From Deltaproteobacteria bacterium (GTDB taxonomy: Bacteria; Desulfobacterota; Desulfarculia; Adiutricales; JAGVGV01): 13,802 nucleotides of DNA. Position 1 is the first letter of the stretch; every line of letters starts with the position of its first letter. This document shows, one piece after another, positions 1-6,676 of the stretch. The notes beneath the pieces are model-generated. The model was not told the DNA's origin. It made no database searches and worked only from the letters and a program-made list of their open reading frames with translations. The DNA lies in assembly GCA_015233515.1 (NCBI GenBank), contig JADFXS010000034.1, positions 1-13,802 on the forward strand, in the 5' to 3' direction. The translations under genes were made by a program, and so were the position numbers.

Positions 1-370
1 GATCCTGGCCCAAGGGAACAGCCAGGTCGCGGCATATATCCGCCGTCCGGGTATCCTGCCAGACAATGGCGTTGGCGTATGGTTGGCCTGTCCTGCGGTT
101 CCAGATTATGGAAGTTTCCCGCTGATTGGTTACGCCGATAGAGGCGACTTCTTCGGCTTTGATCCGGCCTTGGTTAAAGACTTCGCGAATTACCGTAAAA
201 GTCTTGTCCTTGATTTCCAAAGGGTCGTGTTCCACCCACCCTGGTTGCGGATAAATTTGACGATGTTCAAGCTGGTGGCTGGCAACGATCAGTCCCTGTC
301 GATCAAATATAACGAATCGAGTGCTCGTGGTTCCTTGGTCGACAGCTCCGACATATTTTTTTTCGATCAT
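1..370 (-). CDS. glpK: Glycerol kinase, N-terminal 123 residues (gene runs off the left edge)
   Basis: Reading the minus strand from the ATG at 370-368 gives an open frame of 123 codons to the window edge. It matches the start of FGGY-family glycerol kinase, which phosphorylates glycerol with ATP to sn-glycerol 3-phosphate in the cytoplasm. Visible family marks are the first phosphate-binding segment VDQGTTSTR (residues 10-18), the YPQPGWVEHDP signature (40-50), the glycerol-binding NQRET (82-86) and IVWQDTR (102-108). The Arg84-Glu85 pair corresponds to the substrate-contacting Arg/Glu of E. coli GlpK. A purine-rich GGGGG lies about 7 bases before the start codon. The catalytic aspartate and the rest of the enzyme lie outside the window. 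Other FGGY sugar kinases are less likely because the PGWVEHDP and NQRET motifs are typical of GlpK. No glycerol transporter or glycerol-3-phosphate dehydrogenase gene is visible here. Confidence 0.93.
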   Translation of the reverse strand, partial: MIEKKYVGAVDQGTTSTRFVIFDRQGLIVASHQLEHRQIYPQPGWVEHDPLEIKDKTFTVIREVFNQGRIKAEEVASIGVTNQRETSIIWNRRTGQPYANAIVWQDTRTADICRDLAVPLGQD

Positions 371-910
371 TTTTTTCCCCCGGCTGAGGTTGGTAGTAAA
401 GTGACTCACAAGCGAGCGTCGTAGTGTAATAAACAAGGGAATAAAGTCAAGAATATTCTGGATAACATATATTTATAGCTTGAGAGCGTCAATACATATT
501 TATTCTATGGCCAGGCTGGTTTCAATGCTGGAACCTCTCGTCTTCGATGACGCGCATCTAGGCAAGTGAGGCTGAGTTATATTATCGTGGTTTTTTCCTA
601 TGCCGCTTCGAGCCCTGCCGAGATACTTCTATAGGTGAATCTCTGGGGCAAAAACTCCCCATCGTAGGTAGTAACGGTAATATTGAGTAAATGTTCTGTA
701 ATCATGGGGTTATAGGCTATTTACTTTCTAAGCGTTAGGGTGATTACACCCCAAATGTCTGACCAATTCGTGTTCAAGGGTCGTCGGTGCCTGTTAAAAA
801 TTATAAATGAAATCAGCATAATATAAAAATTACCAAAATTATTGATTTTGGCTTATCCATTGCATGTATAAAGCGAGCAGCGGCAAATGAAGTGGAATAT
901 CGGACAGTGC
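371..910. other. Intergenic region between divergent glpK and the receiver gene; no gene seen
   Basis: About 540 AT-rich bases hold the glpK promoter near the left side and no convincing coding frame on either strand. Small dyads occur, such as GGGTG-ATTA-CACCC near 737-750 and GGGG-(8)-CCCC near 647-662, too short to call. Close to the receiver gene, TTGATT (842-847) and TATAAA (867-872) are 19 bases apart and form a weak promoter candidate reading rightward. The region is long enough to hide a small RNA or a decayed gene, but nothing supports either directly. Confidence 0.5.
423..450 (-). promoter_or_regulatory. Probable sigma-70-type promoter of glpK
   Basis: On the minus strand a -35 box TTGACT (450-445) is followed after 16 bases by a -10 box TACACT (428-423), about 53 bases before the glpK start codon. 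The perfect 10-bp palindrome AGAATATTCT (450-459) overlaps the upstream edge of the -35 box and could be an activator or repressor site. Assignment is by consensus matching only. Confidence 0.5.
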
Positions 911-1291
911 ATGAAAGCTCTGATTGTTCAAGAAGATACCGAACACAGCCATGAACTGACCAAGATCCTGTTACATGCCGGTCTGTCGGTTGAACGAGTC
1001 GGCACTTATCGGGAATCTTTGGACAAGGCAACATGGGGTGATTTCGATCTGGTTTTTTTGGACATGTCGACCCCAGACATGCCTGCGGAAGAAGCAGAAA
1101 AAATCATTCCCAAGCTTAAAGAAGCTCTGCCCTTCGCCAGATTCATTGTCATGACTGCCGATAACACCCGGGACTTGGAAAAGCGAGTCCGCAAACAGGG
1201 TATTTTGTACTACATGACTAAGCCTTTTGATTTCAATGCCTTATCGCAGTTAATCCGGCATCAGATCCAAAGGGCTCGACATTTGACCTGA
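911..1291 (+). CDS. Single-domain response-regulator receiver protein
   Basis: This 126-residue protein is one CheY-like receiver domain with no output domain. The acidic pair is Glu8-Asp9 (IVQED), the phospho-acceptor is Asp51 in LVFLDMS, the conserved hydroxyl residue is Thr82 in VMTAD, and the conserved lysine is Lys104 in MTKPFD, so every residue needed for phosphorylation is present. The usual position of the first strand argues for the ATG at 911; an in-frame ATG at 887 would add eight residues of non-domain sequence. Neither start has a strong ribosome binding site. It stands alone, with no kinase gene next to it. Such proteins usually act as phosphorelay intermediates or bind a target protein directly; the partner here is unknown. 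The sensor-kinase-like gene at 7445 is the only other two-component gene in the window. Confidence 0.85.
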   Translation: MKALIVQEDTEHSHELTKILLHAGLSVERVGTYRESLDKATWGDFDLVFLDMSTPDMPAEEAEKIIPKLKEALPFARFIVMTADNTRDLEKRVRKQGILYYMTKPFDFNALSQLIRHQIQRARHLT

Positions 1292-1428
1292 AATGATTCA
1301 GCCGGGGTAATAGTATTGAAAAAAATCGCACACCAACCTCAGACCATGAGGCCATCCCCATATAACCCACCAGGTCACCTTGCTCGTGACCGTCGATCCT
1401 CTTAAGCTTTTCCCCACCTGACTTGATA

Positions 1429-1456
1429 TGAGGGGCGGTTACCCCGCCGCCCCTCA
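1429..1456. repeat. GC-rich hairpin in the gap after the receiver gene
   Basis: TGAGGGGCGG (1429-1438) and CCGCCCCTCA (1447-1456) form a perfect 10-bp stem with an 8-base loop. It could end transcription of the receiver gene, but no T-run follows directly (the first long T stretch begins about 23 bases later), so it is listed as a hairpin rather than a proven terminator. It separates the receiver gene from the winged-helix gene. Confidence 0.55.
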
Positions 1457-1493
1457 CCCCAAACTCTTCCATCTACTTCTTTTTTATCACTAT

Positions 1494-1502
1494 TGCTATA
1501 AT
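1494..1502 (+). promoter_or_regulatory. Extended -10 promoter for the winged-helix/ATPase pair
   Basis: TGCTATAAT at 1494-1502 is a perfect extended -10 element (TGnTATAAT). There is no good -35 box at the usual distance, which is tolerated at extended -10 promoters. Transcription would start near 1509, leaving a leader of about 80 bases before the start codon at 1590. Confidence 0.45.
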
Positions 1503-1589
1503 TTTCCATCTTGCTTCCCACTATTTCTTTCCCCAAGCGGTTTTTTAAGGTAGACTATCCCTAAATCATGGATATCCGGGGATGCGGCC

Positions 1590-2219
1590 ATGTCGCCAAA
1601 ACAGGTCTTGCTTCTATGGAATCTACTTTTCACGGGAAATCAACCAGCCATAACCGAACTCCGGCCCAAACTCAGTCGGGCGGAATGGAAGGCCATGGAA
1701 AAAGATGGGTTGATTGAACCCCAACGTCGCGGACGACGGATTCATATCTGTCTTACACCAAAGGCCCTTGATTGGGCGGCAGAGAATATGGACGCTGAAA
1801 TTTCCCAGTCTCAATATGCAGCCGAAGCGCTTTCCGCTCTTTTGGGTAAATTAAAAATCTATTTACGCGAAACTAAGTCAAGTTTGCCGGAATTCATAAA
1901 ACAAGCCGCCGCAGCCGAACCTGAAAGCCGGCCGATGAAAAGTGATCCTCCAGACTTGGCCGACCAAGTGCGTCAAGCTTATCTGACTGTCTCCGGAGGA
2001 CTTTTGAACGTTCGGGTTCGCTTGGCTCAGTTGATATCTTACCTGTCGGACGTCCCCAAGCCGGTTCTGGATGAACTGCTAGTCGCCATGCAGCGGGTCG
2101 GCCGGTTCGGATTAGTGTTATGGTCATTGGATGATCCCCGTGATATAACCGCGGCCGACGATCAAGCGGCGGTGTCTATCGCCGGAATTAAAAGACATAT
2201 TATTTATATGGAGTCATAA
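1590..2219 (+). CDS. Winged-helix protein, partner of the downstream ATPase
   Basis: This 209-residue protein is soluble, with no signal peptide or membrane segment. Residues 1-65 look like a winged helix-turn-helix: a first helix around VLLLWNLL, a helix pair around ITELRPKLSRAEWKAMEKDGLI, then a basic wing (PQRRGRRIHICLTPKAL). A helical stretch (70-105) and a Pro/Glu-rich linker (106-125) follow. The C-terminal part (about 140-209) ends with LDDPRDITAADDQAAVSIAG and a terminal RHIIYME, a pattern I recall from a second winged-helix type found beside ATPases in other bacteria. Its GGGGA ribosome binding site is 7 bases before the ATG. The stop is five bases from the next ATG, so the two genes are almost certainly co-translated and their products likely interact. 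It may bind DNA or act as an adaptor. The exact role is unknown. Confidence 0.75.
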   Translation: MSPKQVLLLWNLLFTGNQPAITELRPKLSRAEWKAMEKDGLIEPQRRGRRIHICLTPKALDWAAENMDAEISQSQYAAEALSALLGKLKIYLRETKSSLPEFIKQAAAAEPESRPMKSDPPDLADQVRQAYLTVSGGLLNVRVRLAQLISYLSDVPKPVLDELLVAMQRVGRFGLVLWSLDDPRDITAADDQAAVSIAGIKRHIIYMES

Positions 2220-2224
2220 AATCA

Positions 2225-5200
2225 ATGAAGGGGCTGGAGGCCCTTAAACTGGCCAGTTTTGATTGGGTGATGCGATTGGACGATGTCTGGCGGACATCTC
2301 CGTACGATGTTCCCGAGTTTAACGCGCATTTGCGTCAAGGGGTGATTGATACCTGCCGGCAGTTGAAAAATACTTCACCCCTGGGGTGGGTCATTATTGG
2401 ACCGGCCGGCGCCGGCAAAACTCACTTGTTGGCTAGTTTGCGTCGAGAGGCCGCTTCGGCCGGATATTTTTTCATTTTGGTCGACATGACCGACGTCAAG
2501 GATTTCTGGGAAACCTTGCTTTTAGGTTATCTGACCTCACTGCGAGAACCGGAGGCTCAGCCTCAGGGACGCCGGTTAATCGTGGAAATTCTAACTTTTT
2601 TAGGCTTGGATCGAAACAAGGCCCAACGTTACGCCATTGCCTTGGGAAAAATTCCCCGAGACTCCCTAGTTGAAAACACTAACAAAGTCATCCAGAAATT
2701 GGGGCAGCGCTTTCGCCAGAAAGTAATCAGCCACCAAGATATCATTCGAGCGCTTTTTCTTCTTAATTCAGACGATTTTGTTCTTGGCAACCTGGGTTAC
2801 ACCTTTCTGCAAGGACTGGCCCTGGAAGAATACGAAGCCAAGTCGTTAGGCCTGCGTCAGCCTCAGATGGAGCCGATTCAAGTCCTTCGGGGCCTATCCT
2901 GGAGCCTTGGCTTGGGTGGCCCCACCATTTTGGCGCTGGATCAACTGGATGCCATAGTCAATGAACAGCATCTGGCTTCGGGGTTGGATGAGAGCGGGGA
3001 TCGGGCCAAGGAACAAAAAATGGCCAAGATGATTATCGAAGGTCTGGGCCGCGGCCTTTCGGCCTTGCCTGATCATACGACCCGGACCCTATGCCTTTTG
3101 TCTTGTCTGGAATCGACCTGGGACATTATGCGGCGAACCGCTCTTAAATCCAGTACGGATCGGTTTCAAGCCCCGATGGCCCTCCGACCTGTAACTCAAC
3201 CCCAAATGGCGGCGGATCTGGTCGCCCGCCGCTTAGCCCGGGCTTTTCGATCAGTGGGAATTTATCCACCTTTCCCGACCTGGCCGTTTCGACCCCAGGC
3301 TTTTGAAGCGGTCGCCGGTTTGACCCCCCGCGAAATACTTAAACGCTGTGAAGCCTACCGGCGTAAATGTCTGGAAACCGGCCTGGCCGAAGAACTCAAT
3401 TCGCTGGCCGACGTAGACATTTTAGTTCCCAACGGGCATGAACGAGATGAATTCAAACAAATCGATTCGGTTTTTGAAACCAGGCGTCAAGAAGCCGCTG
3501 TGGAAATGTTATTAGCCGACGACCAGGAAGATCAATTGGGCGATCTGCTTCAGACCGCTTGTCGATGCCTTGGTCGGGAAGCCCCTTTACCAGACGAAAT
3601 CGATGTGATTTTGGAAACACAATTCGGCGGAGGCAAAAATTATACTCCCTTGCATGTTCGTTTGAGTCTCATTTACACTCAACGGGGTGCGGAAGAAACG
3701 CATATCTGCCTGAGGGTCCTGCAAAAAACCAACCCTACTGCTTATTTAGCCCGGTTAGCCGCGGCTATGACCGCCTCCGGCATCGATCGTCATCTCAGTT
3801 TTCGGCGATTGTTCCTTCTTCGTTCTTTTCCACCGCCGGATAGCCCTCGGTGTAAAGAAGCCACTGAGGCATATGAGAAGGCCGGCGGCCGATTTTTAGA
3901 AATGACCGCCGATGATATCCGTTCTCTGTGGGCCCTCAACGCCTTGGAACAGGCGCCTCCGGCGTATTTTGATGAGTGGCTTTTGGCGCGCAAACCGATT
4001 TCCAAGATTTCATTCTTTCCTGAAGCCTGTCCGGAGTTCTTTCAAAATAATATTAACACCGAGGCCTCTTCCGCGGAGTGGCCGTCGACTGCGTCGAATC
4101 AGTCAGGCGAGGTCGGGTCCAACCCCATGGAGAACTTGATTTCCCTGGGACGCAGCGTGGAAGGCCCGGATGCCCCCAGGACAACGAATTGTCCGGTGAC
4201 GGCTTTAATCAGGCACGTGGCCGTCGTGGCGGCTCAAGAACAGGGCAAGGCCGTAGTGATCCGTCGTTTGATAGAAGGGACCGTCTCTGCCGGACTACGG
4301 AACCTAGCTAGTGATACTTCAGGTGACTTGGCTCGCTTGGGTGTTCCCTGGCCCGACGCCCCCAGGCCTTGGTTGGGCGGAGAAAGCAAACGGGCCAAGG
4401 AATATCATCGAAAAATGGATCTGACGCTCCATACTCCAGGTCAGGAAAAAGGACGACCGTTATCATTTCCTCTGACCCCGAGCTTTAAAAATATTTTGCT
4501 CTCGGACTCCTCCAATGAAGGCCCGATCGGCCTAGACGACCTGCTTCGATTGACCATGGCCAATTTTGTGGAACTGACGTCCGGAGGTAGATGGGGAAAA
4601 CCGGCCAAGAAAAAAACTATTTTTACGGCGGCCTTGAAATATTTTGCCTTGCAAGGTGGACGCACTACAGATGAATTGATTTATCTTCTGGAAAATTTTC
4701 CGCCGGAAGCCGCGGGACGTATTAAGGACGCACCGCAATTAGCCTTGGAACTTGCCGGCATATTGAAAGAAAAGATGAAGAAAGATCTGTTGCTCGACCC
4801 GGTTGAGCAACCATTCGATCCGGAATTGTTTTTTGGACCCGCCTCGCGGCCTGGACGGGTCAAGGTAGCTGTTATCAATTTACTGGGACTGTCCGGCTTG
4901 AATGCTGGCGGGGACCTGATCACGCGTTTGATCATGCTGCTGGCGGCCTGGATGAAAGAACAAACTCCTCTGATACTCCCTGAACTGAAAGGCCTTTTGG
5001 TCATCGAAGAAGTCAAGAATTTTCTCCCGCTTGCCAAAACCTCACCCTGCAAGGAGGCATTGGTGTGGCTGGCGTCTCATGGATTGAAATATGGACTTGG
5101 ACTAGTCATGGCCACCAACTACCCGAAAGAAGTCGACCTGGAAGTTATGTCCGGATTTTCAACCTGGTTGATCGGCGGGGACGGAACAATGCCTCGTCTC

Positions 5201-5404
5201 AAGCCCCTGAAAAAAATAGTGGAGCATCACGGCGGAAAAATCAAAGATCTTACCAGTCTCAACCCTAACTACTTTCTCCTTGTTGCCAAGGAGTGGTTGG
5301 GACCGCCGACCAAGATATCCGTGCCGATGAGTTGGTCCCACTATTCTCCGGAACAACTGCCCATGGATGAACTTCTTGACAGAGCGCGTAAGGGGGGTAA
5401 ATAA
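2225..5404 (+). CDS. Large dual-module ATPase: AAA-type N-terminus, decayed HerA/FtsK-type C-terminus
   Basis: This 1059-residue cytoplasmic protein has three parts. Residues 50-330 form an AAA-type module with Walker A GPAGAGKT (59-66), Walker B ILALDQLD (235-242), a sensor-like LLSCLE (291-296) and a possible arginine finger in DRF (312-314). Residues 430-600 resemble a decayed restriction-endonuclease-like domain (weak). Residues 660-1050 follow the plan of HerA-type ATPases: RHVAVVAAQEQGKAVVIRRL aligns with the P-loop strand and helix, DTSGDLARLG (697-706) with the strand-2 acidic motif, KVAVINLLGLS (880-890) and LLVIEEVKNFLP (924-935) with the Walker B region, and YGLGLVMATNYP (956-967) with the strand-4 motif. 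In this second module the P-loop is AAQEQGKA (669-676), lacking the Ser/Thr after lysine, and Walker B has Glu928 for Asp, so it is probably non-catalytic. GGAG at 2210-2213, inside the upstream gene, serves as ribosome binding site. I infer a DNA-handling role, in defence, repair or chromosome maintenance; none is proven. Confidence 0.8.
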   Translation: MKGLEALKLASFDWVMRLDDVWRTSPYDVPEFNAHLRQGVIDTCRQLKNTSPLGWVIIGPAGAGKTHLLASLRREAASAGYFFILVDMTDVKDFWETLLLGYLTSLREPEAQPQGRRLIVEILTFLGLDRNKAQRYAIALGKIPRDSLVENTNKVIQKLGQRFRQKVISHQDIIRALFLLNSDDFVLGNLGYTFLQGLALEEYEAKSLGLRQPQMEPIQVLRGLSWSLGLGGPTILALDQLDAIVNEQHLASGLDESGDRAKEQKMAKMIIEGLGRGLSALPDHTTRTLCLLSCLESTWDIMRRTALKSSTDRFQAPMALRPVTQPQMAADLVARRLARAFRSVGIYPPFPTWPFRPQAFEAVAGLTPREILKRCEAYRRKCLETGLAEELNSLADVDILVPNGHERDEFKQIDSVFETRRQEAAVEMLLADDQEDQLGDLLQTACRCLGREAPLPDEIDVILETQFGGGKNYTPLHVRLSLIYTQRGAEETHICLRVLQKTNPTAYLARLAAAMTASGIDRHLSFRRLFLLRSFPPPDSPRCKEATEAYEKAGGRFLEMTADDIRSLWALNALEQAPPAYFDEWLLARKPISKISFFPEACPEFFQNNINTEASSAEWPSTASNQSGEVGSNPMENLISLGRSVEGPDAPRTTNCPVTALIRHVAVVAAQEQGKAVVIRRLIEGTVSAGLRNLASDTSGDLARLGVPWPDAPRPWLGGESKRAKEYHRKMDLTLHTPGQEKGRPLSFPLTPSFKNILLSDSSNEGPIGLDDLLRLTMANFVELTSGGRWGKPAKKKTIFTAALKYFALQGGRTTDELIYLLENFPPEAAGRIKDAPQLALELAGILKEKMKKDLLLDPVEQPFDPELFFGPASRPGRVKVAVINLLGLSGLNAGGDLITRLIMLLAAWMKEQTPLILPELKGLLVIEEVKNFLPLAKTSPCKEALVWLASHGLKYGLGLVMATNYPKEVDLEVMSGFSTWLIGGDGTMPRLKPLKKIVEHHGGKIKDLTSLNPNYFLLVAKEWLGPPTKISVPMSWSHYSPEQLPMDELLDRARKGGK

Positions 5405-5531
5405 AGCATTCTATTTATGACTTTGCCGATCAGGATCAAAAAGAAGAGGGGGCTTTTATATTAGGAATACCCGGCTCCATGGTGCGTGGGGTAATGTTTA
5501 AAATAAACAAATATTTATCGTAATTTAGGAG

Positions 5532-5585
5532 CGAGAAATCCTTTACGCTTTCAGCGCCGGCTTACATGGCCGTGGAGATTTCTCG
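5532..5585. repeat. 9-bp dyad with structured interior, possible dispersed repeat
   Basis: CGAGAAATC (5532-5540) pairs perfectly with GATTTCTCG (5577-5585) around 36 bases that include a smaller CGGC/GCCG dyad. A decayed echo, TTCTCGATATGACA, follows at about 5600-5613. The GATTTCTCG...CGAnATGACA wording resembles a common type of short intergenic repeat that I recall from other bacterial genomes; this is from memory and not verified. Confidence 0.45.
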
Positions 5586-5646
5586 TCGCGGCTGGAGCAT
5601 GTTCTCGATATGACAACAGGCCGATTTTTTTAGAAACTAACACTCA

Positions 5647-5687
5647 TGCCGGCATATTGGCCGGCACAACGAAGCATGAAAATGCTT
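5647..5687. repeat. Two adjacent small hairpins
   Basis: TGCCGGC (5647-5653) and GCCGGCA (5660-5666) form a perfect 7-bp stem with loop ATATTG. Five bases later AAGCAT (5672-5677) and ATGCTT (5682-5687) form a 6-bp stem closed by GAAA, a GNRA-type tetraloop. Neither is followed by a T-run, so they do not look like intrinsic terminators. Confidence 0.45.
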
Positions 5688-5750
5688 AAATATAATATGG
5701 ACCATGCGACATACTCCGATAAATATGGAAAAAGAAGTAGTTTTTTCCCT

Positions 5751-5840
5751 GGTTCCCAAGCTCCAGCTTGGGAACCGCTTTTGAGGGAAGCTGGAGCTTC
5801 CCGGCTTTTCCTAGCTCCCAAGCTGGAGCTTGGGAGCTAG
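5751..5840. repeat. Three tandem palindromes with AAGCT-SS-AGCTT cores
   Basis: Three near-perfect palindromes follow one another. The first (5751-5776) has 12-bp arms GGTTCCCAAGCT/AGCTTGGGAACC around CC. The second (5785-5802) has 8-bp arms GGGAAGCT/AGCTTCCC around GG. The third (5811-5840) has 14-bp arms CTAGCTCCCAAGCT/AGCTTGGGAGCTAG around GG. All share the centre AAGCT-CC or GG-AGCTT, with the central dinucleotide and flanks varying, so they are related units of one repeat family. Arms are exact, which suggests recent insertion or selection for pairing. No T-run follows. Confidence 0.85.
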
Positions 5841-5896
5841 CTGGAACTCATTACCTAAATGCGGCGCTGTAAAAACCGACATTTTCATATTAATTT

Positions 5897-6036
5897 AGGT
5901 AATTGCAAAACTAGAAAATTTGGCCCGGATTGAGGAGAGCGAGATTTTGAAGCCGCGGGAATACAGACGTATTTGGAGGACTTCAAAATCGCGCCCGACA
6001 AAGAGATGGGCAACAAGGACGGTTTGGCAATTACCT
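5897..6036. mobile_element. 140-bp foldback element with terminal inverted repeats (MITE-like)
   Basis: AGGTAATTGC (5897-5906) and GCAATTACCT (6027-6036) are perfect 10-bp terminal inverted repeats, extending to 15 positions with one mismatch (next bases AAAAC against GTTTG). Inside, GATTTTGAAG (5943-5952) pairs with CTTCAAAATC (5981-5990), extending by three further pairs past one mismatch, and AATAC (5960-5964) pairs with GTATT (5969-5973). All three dyads share one axis at 5966.5, so the whole segment folds as one long hairpin. TAATT occurs within a base of each end and may be a remnant of a target duplication. It encodes no protein. It could be a non-autonomous mobile element or a structured leader of the flavoprotein gene 61 bases downstream. 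It does not match the FMN riboswitch pattern. Confidence 0.6.
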
Positions 6037-6097
6037 CTAATTCAGAATTGTTTTCTATCATTAGTTTCGCAAACCAAAAAACTTGGAGGGTTGGATC

Positions 6098-6676
6098 ATG
6101 AAAGTTGTAGCTTTTAGCGGCAGTCCCCGAAAAGATGGTAATACCGCTATTATGGTCAAACGCGTATTTCAGGAATTGAATAAAGAAGGAATCGACACGG
6201 AATTGGTTCAGTTGGCCGGCAAAAAAATCCACGGATGTATAGCCTGCATGAAGTGCTTTGAAAAAGCCGATCAACGTTGCGTGGTCGATGACGATGTGGC
6301 CAATGATTGTATCTCCCGCATGGTCGACGCGGAGGCCATTATTTTGGCTTCTCCGACCTACTTTGCCGATGTGACTCCGGAAATAAAGGCTCTGATCGAT
6401 AGAGCCGGCATGGTGAGCATGGCTAATGGCGGTATGTTAAAACGCAAGGTCGGGGCATCCGTGGTGGTGGCTCGGCGAGGTGGTTCTATACATGTGTTTG
6501 ACTCCCTAAACCATTTCTTTTTAATCAGCCAGATGATCGTGCCGGGGTCAACCTACTGGAACCTTGGCTTCGGGATGAATAAAGGGGATGTGGAACAGGA
6601 TCAGGAAGCCATGAAGACCATGGAAGTATTAGGTATAAACATGGCTTGGCTGATGAAAAAAATTAAAGGTGAGTGA
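6098..6676 (+). CDS. Iron-sulfur-flavoprotein-type NAD(P)H-dependent reductase
   Basis: This 192-residue protein has the flavodoxin-like fold of the NADPH-dependent FMN reductase family. SGSPRKDGNT (7-16) is the FMN-phosphate loop and ASPTYF begins the second flavin-contacting loop. Four cysteines, Cys47, Cys50, Cys53 and Cys61, have spacing C-x2-C-x2-C-x7-C, the compact motif that holds a 4Fe-4S cluster in archaeal and bacterial iron-sulfur flavoproteins. These are cytoplasmic electron carriers or reductases of anaerobes, often tied to oxygen or peroxide detoxification. The start at 6098 is favoured because GGAGGG (6085-6090) sits 7 bases before it; an upstream TTG would overlap that site. 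Its stop overlaps the ATG of the next gene by one base, so the pair is an operon. The physiological substrate cannot be read from sequence. Confidence 0.85.
   Translation: MKVVAFSGSPRKDGNTAIMVKRVFQELNKEGIDTELVQLAGKKIHGCIACMKCFEKADQRCVVDDDVANDCISRMVDAEAIILASPTYFADVTPEIKALIDRAGMVSMANGGMLKRKVGASVVVARRGGSIHVFDSLNHFFLISQMIVPGSTYWNLGFGMNKGDVEQDQEAMKTMEVLGINMAWLMKKIKGE

Larger units (their letters stand above)
5405..6097. other. Gene-free region packed with inverted repeats
   Basis: Nearly 700 bases lie between the ATPase gene and the flavoprotein gene with no convincing coding frame; short open frames here run through palindromes and have no ribosome binding sites. The region holds, in order, a 9-bp dyad (5532-5585), two small hairpins (5647-5666, 5672-5687), three palindromes (5751-5840), an 11-bp inverted repeat (5850-5860 with 5893-5903) and a 140-bp foldback element (5897-6036). 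A run of seven T at about 5625-5631, preceded by an imperfect GGCTG/CAGGCC dyad, is a weak terminator candidate for the ATPase gene. Confidence 0.7.

Noticed and set aside
83..424. Plus-strand 113-codon open frame at the left edge
   Set aside because: It is the antisense shadow of the clearly recognised glycerol kinase gene on the minus strand.
5646..5840. Short open frames on both strands across the palindrome cluster
   Set aside because: They read through inverted repeats, lack ribosome binding sites and show no family resemblance; their openness follows from the palindromes.
5751..5840. CRISPR array
   Set aside because: There are only three unequal palindromes with no uniform repeat and spacer lengths, and no cas gene nearby.
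5897..6097. FMN riboswitch before the flavoprotein gene
   Set aside because: The strongly conserved FMN-aptamer segments are absent; the structure present is a simple symmetric foldback.
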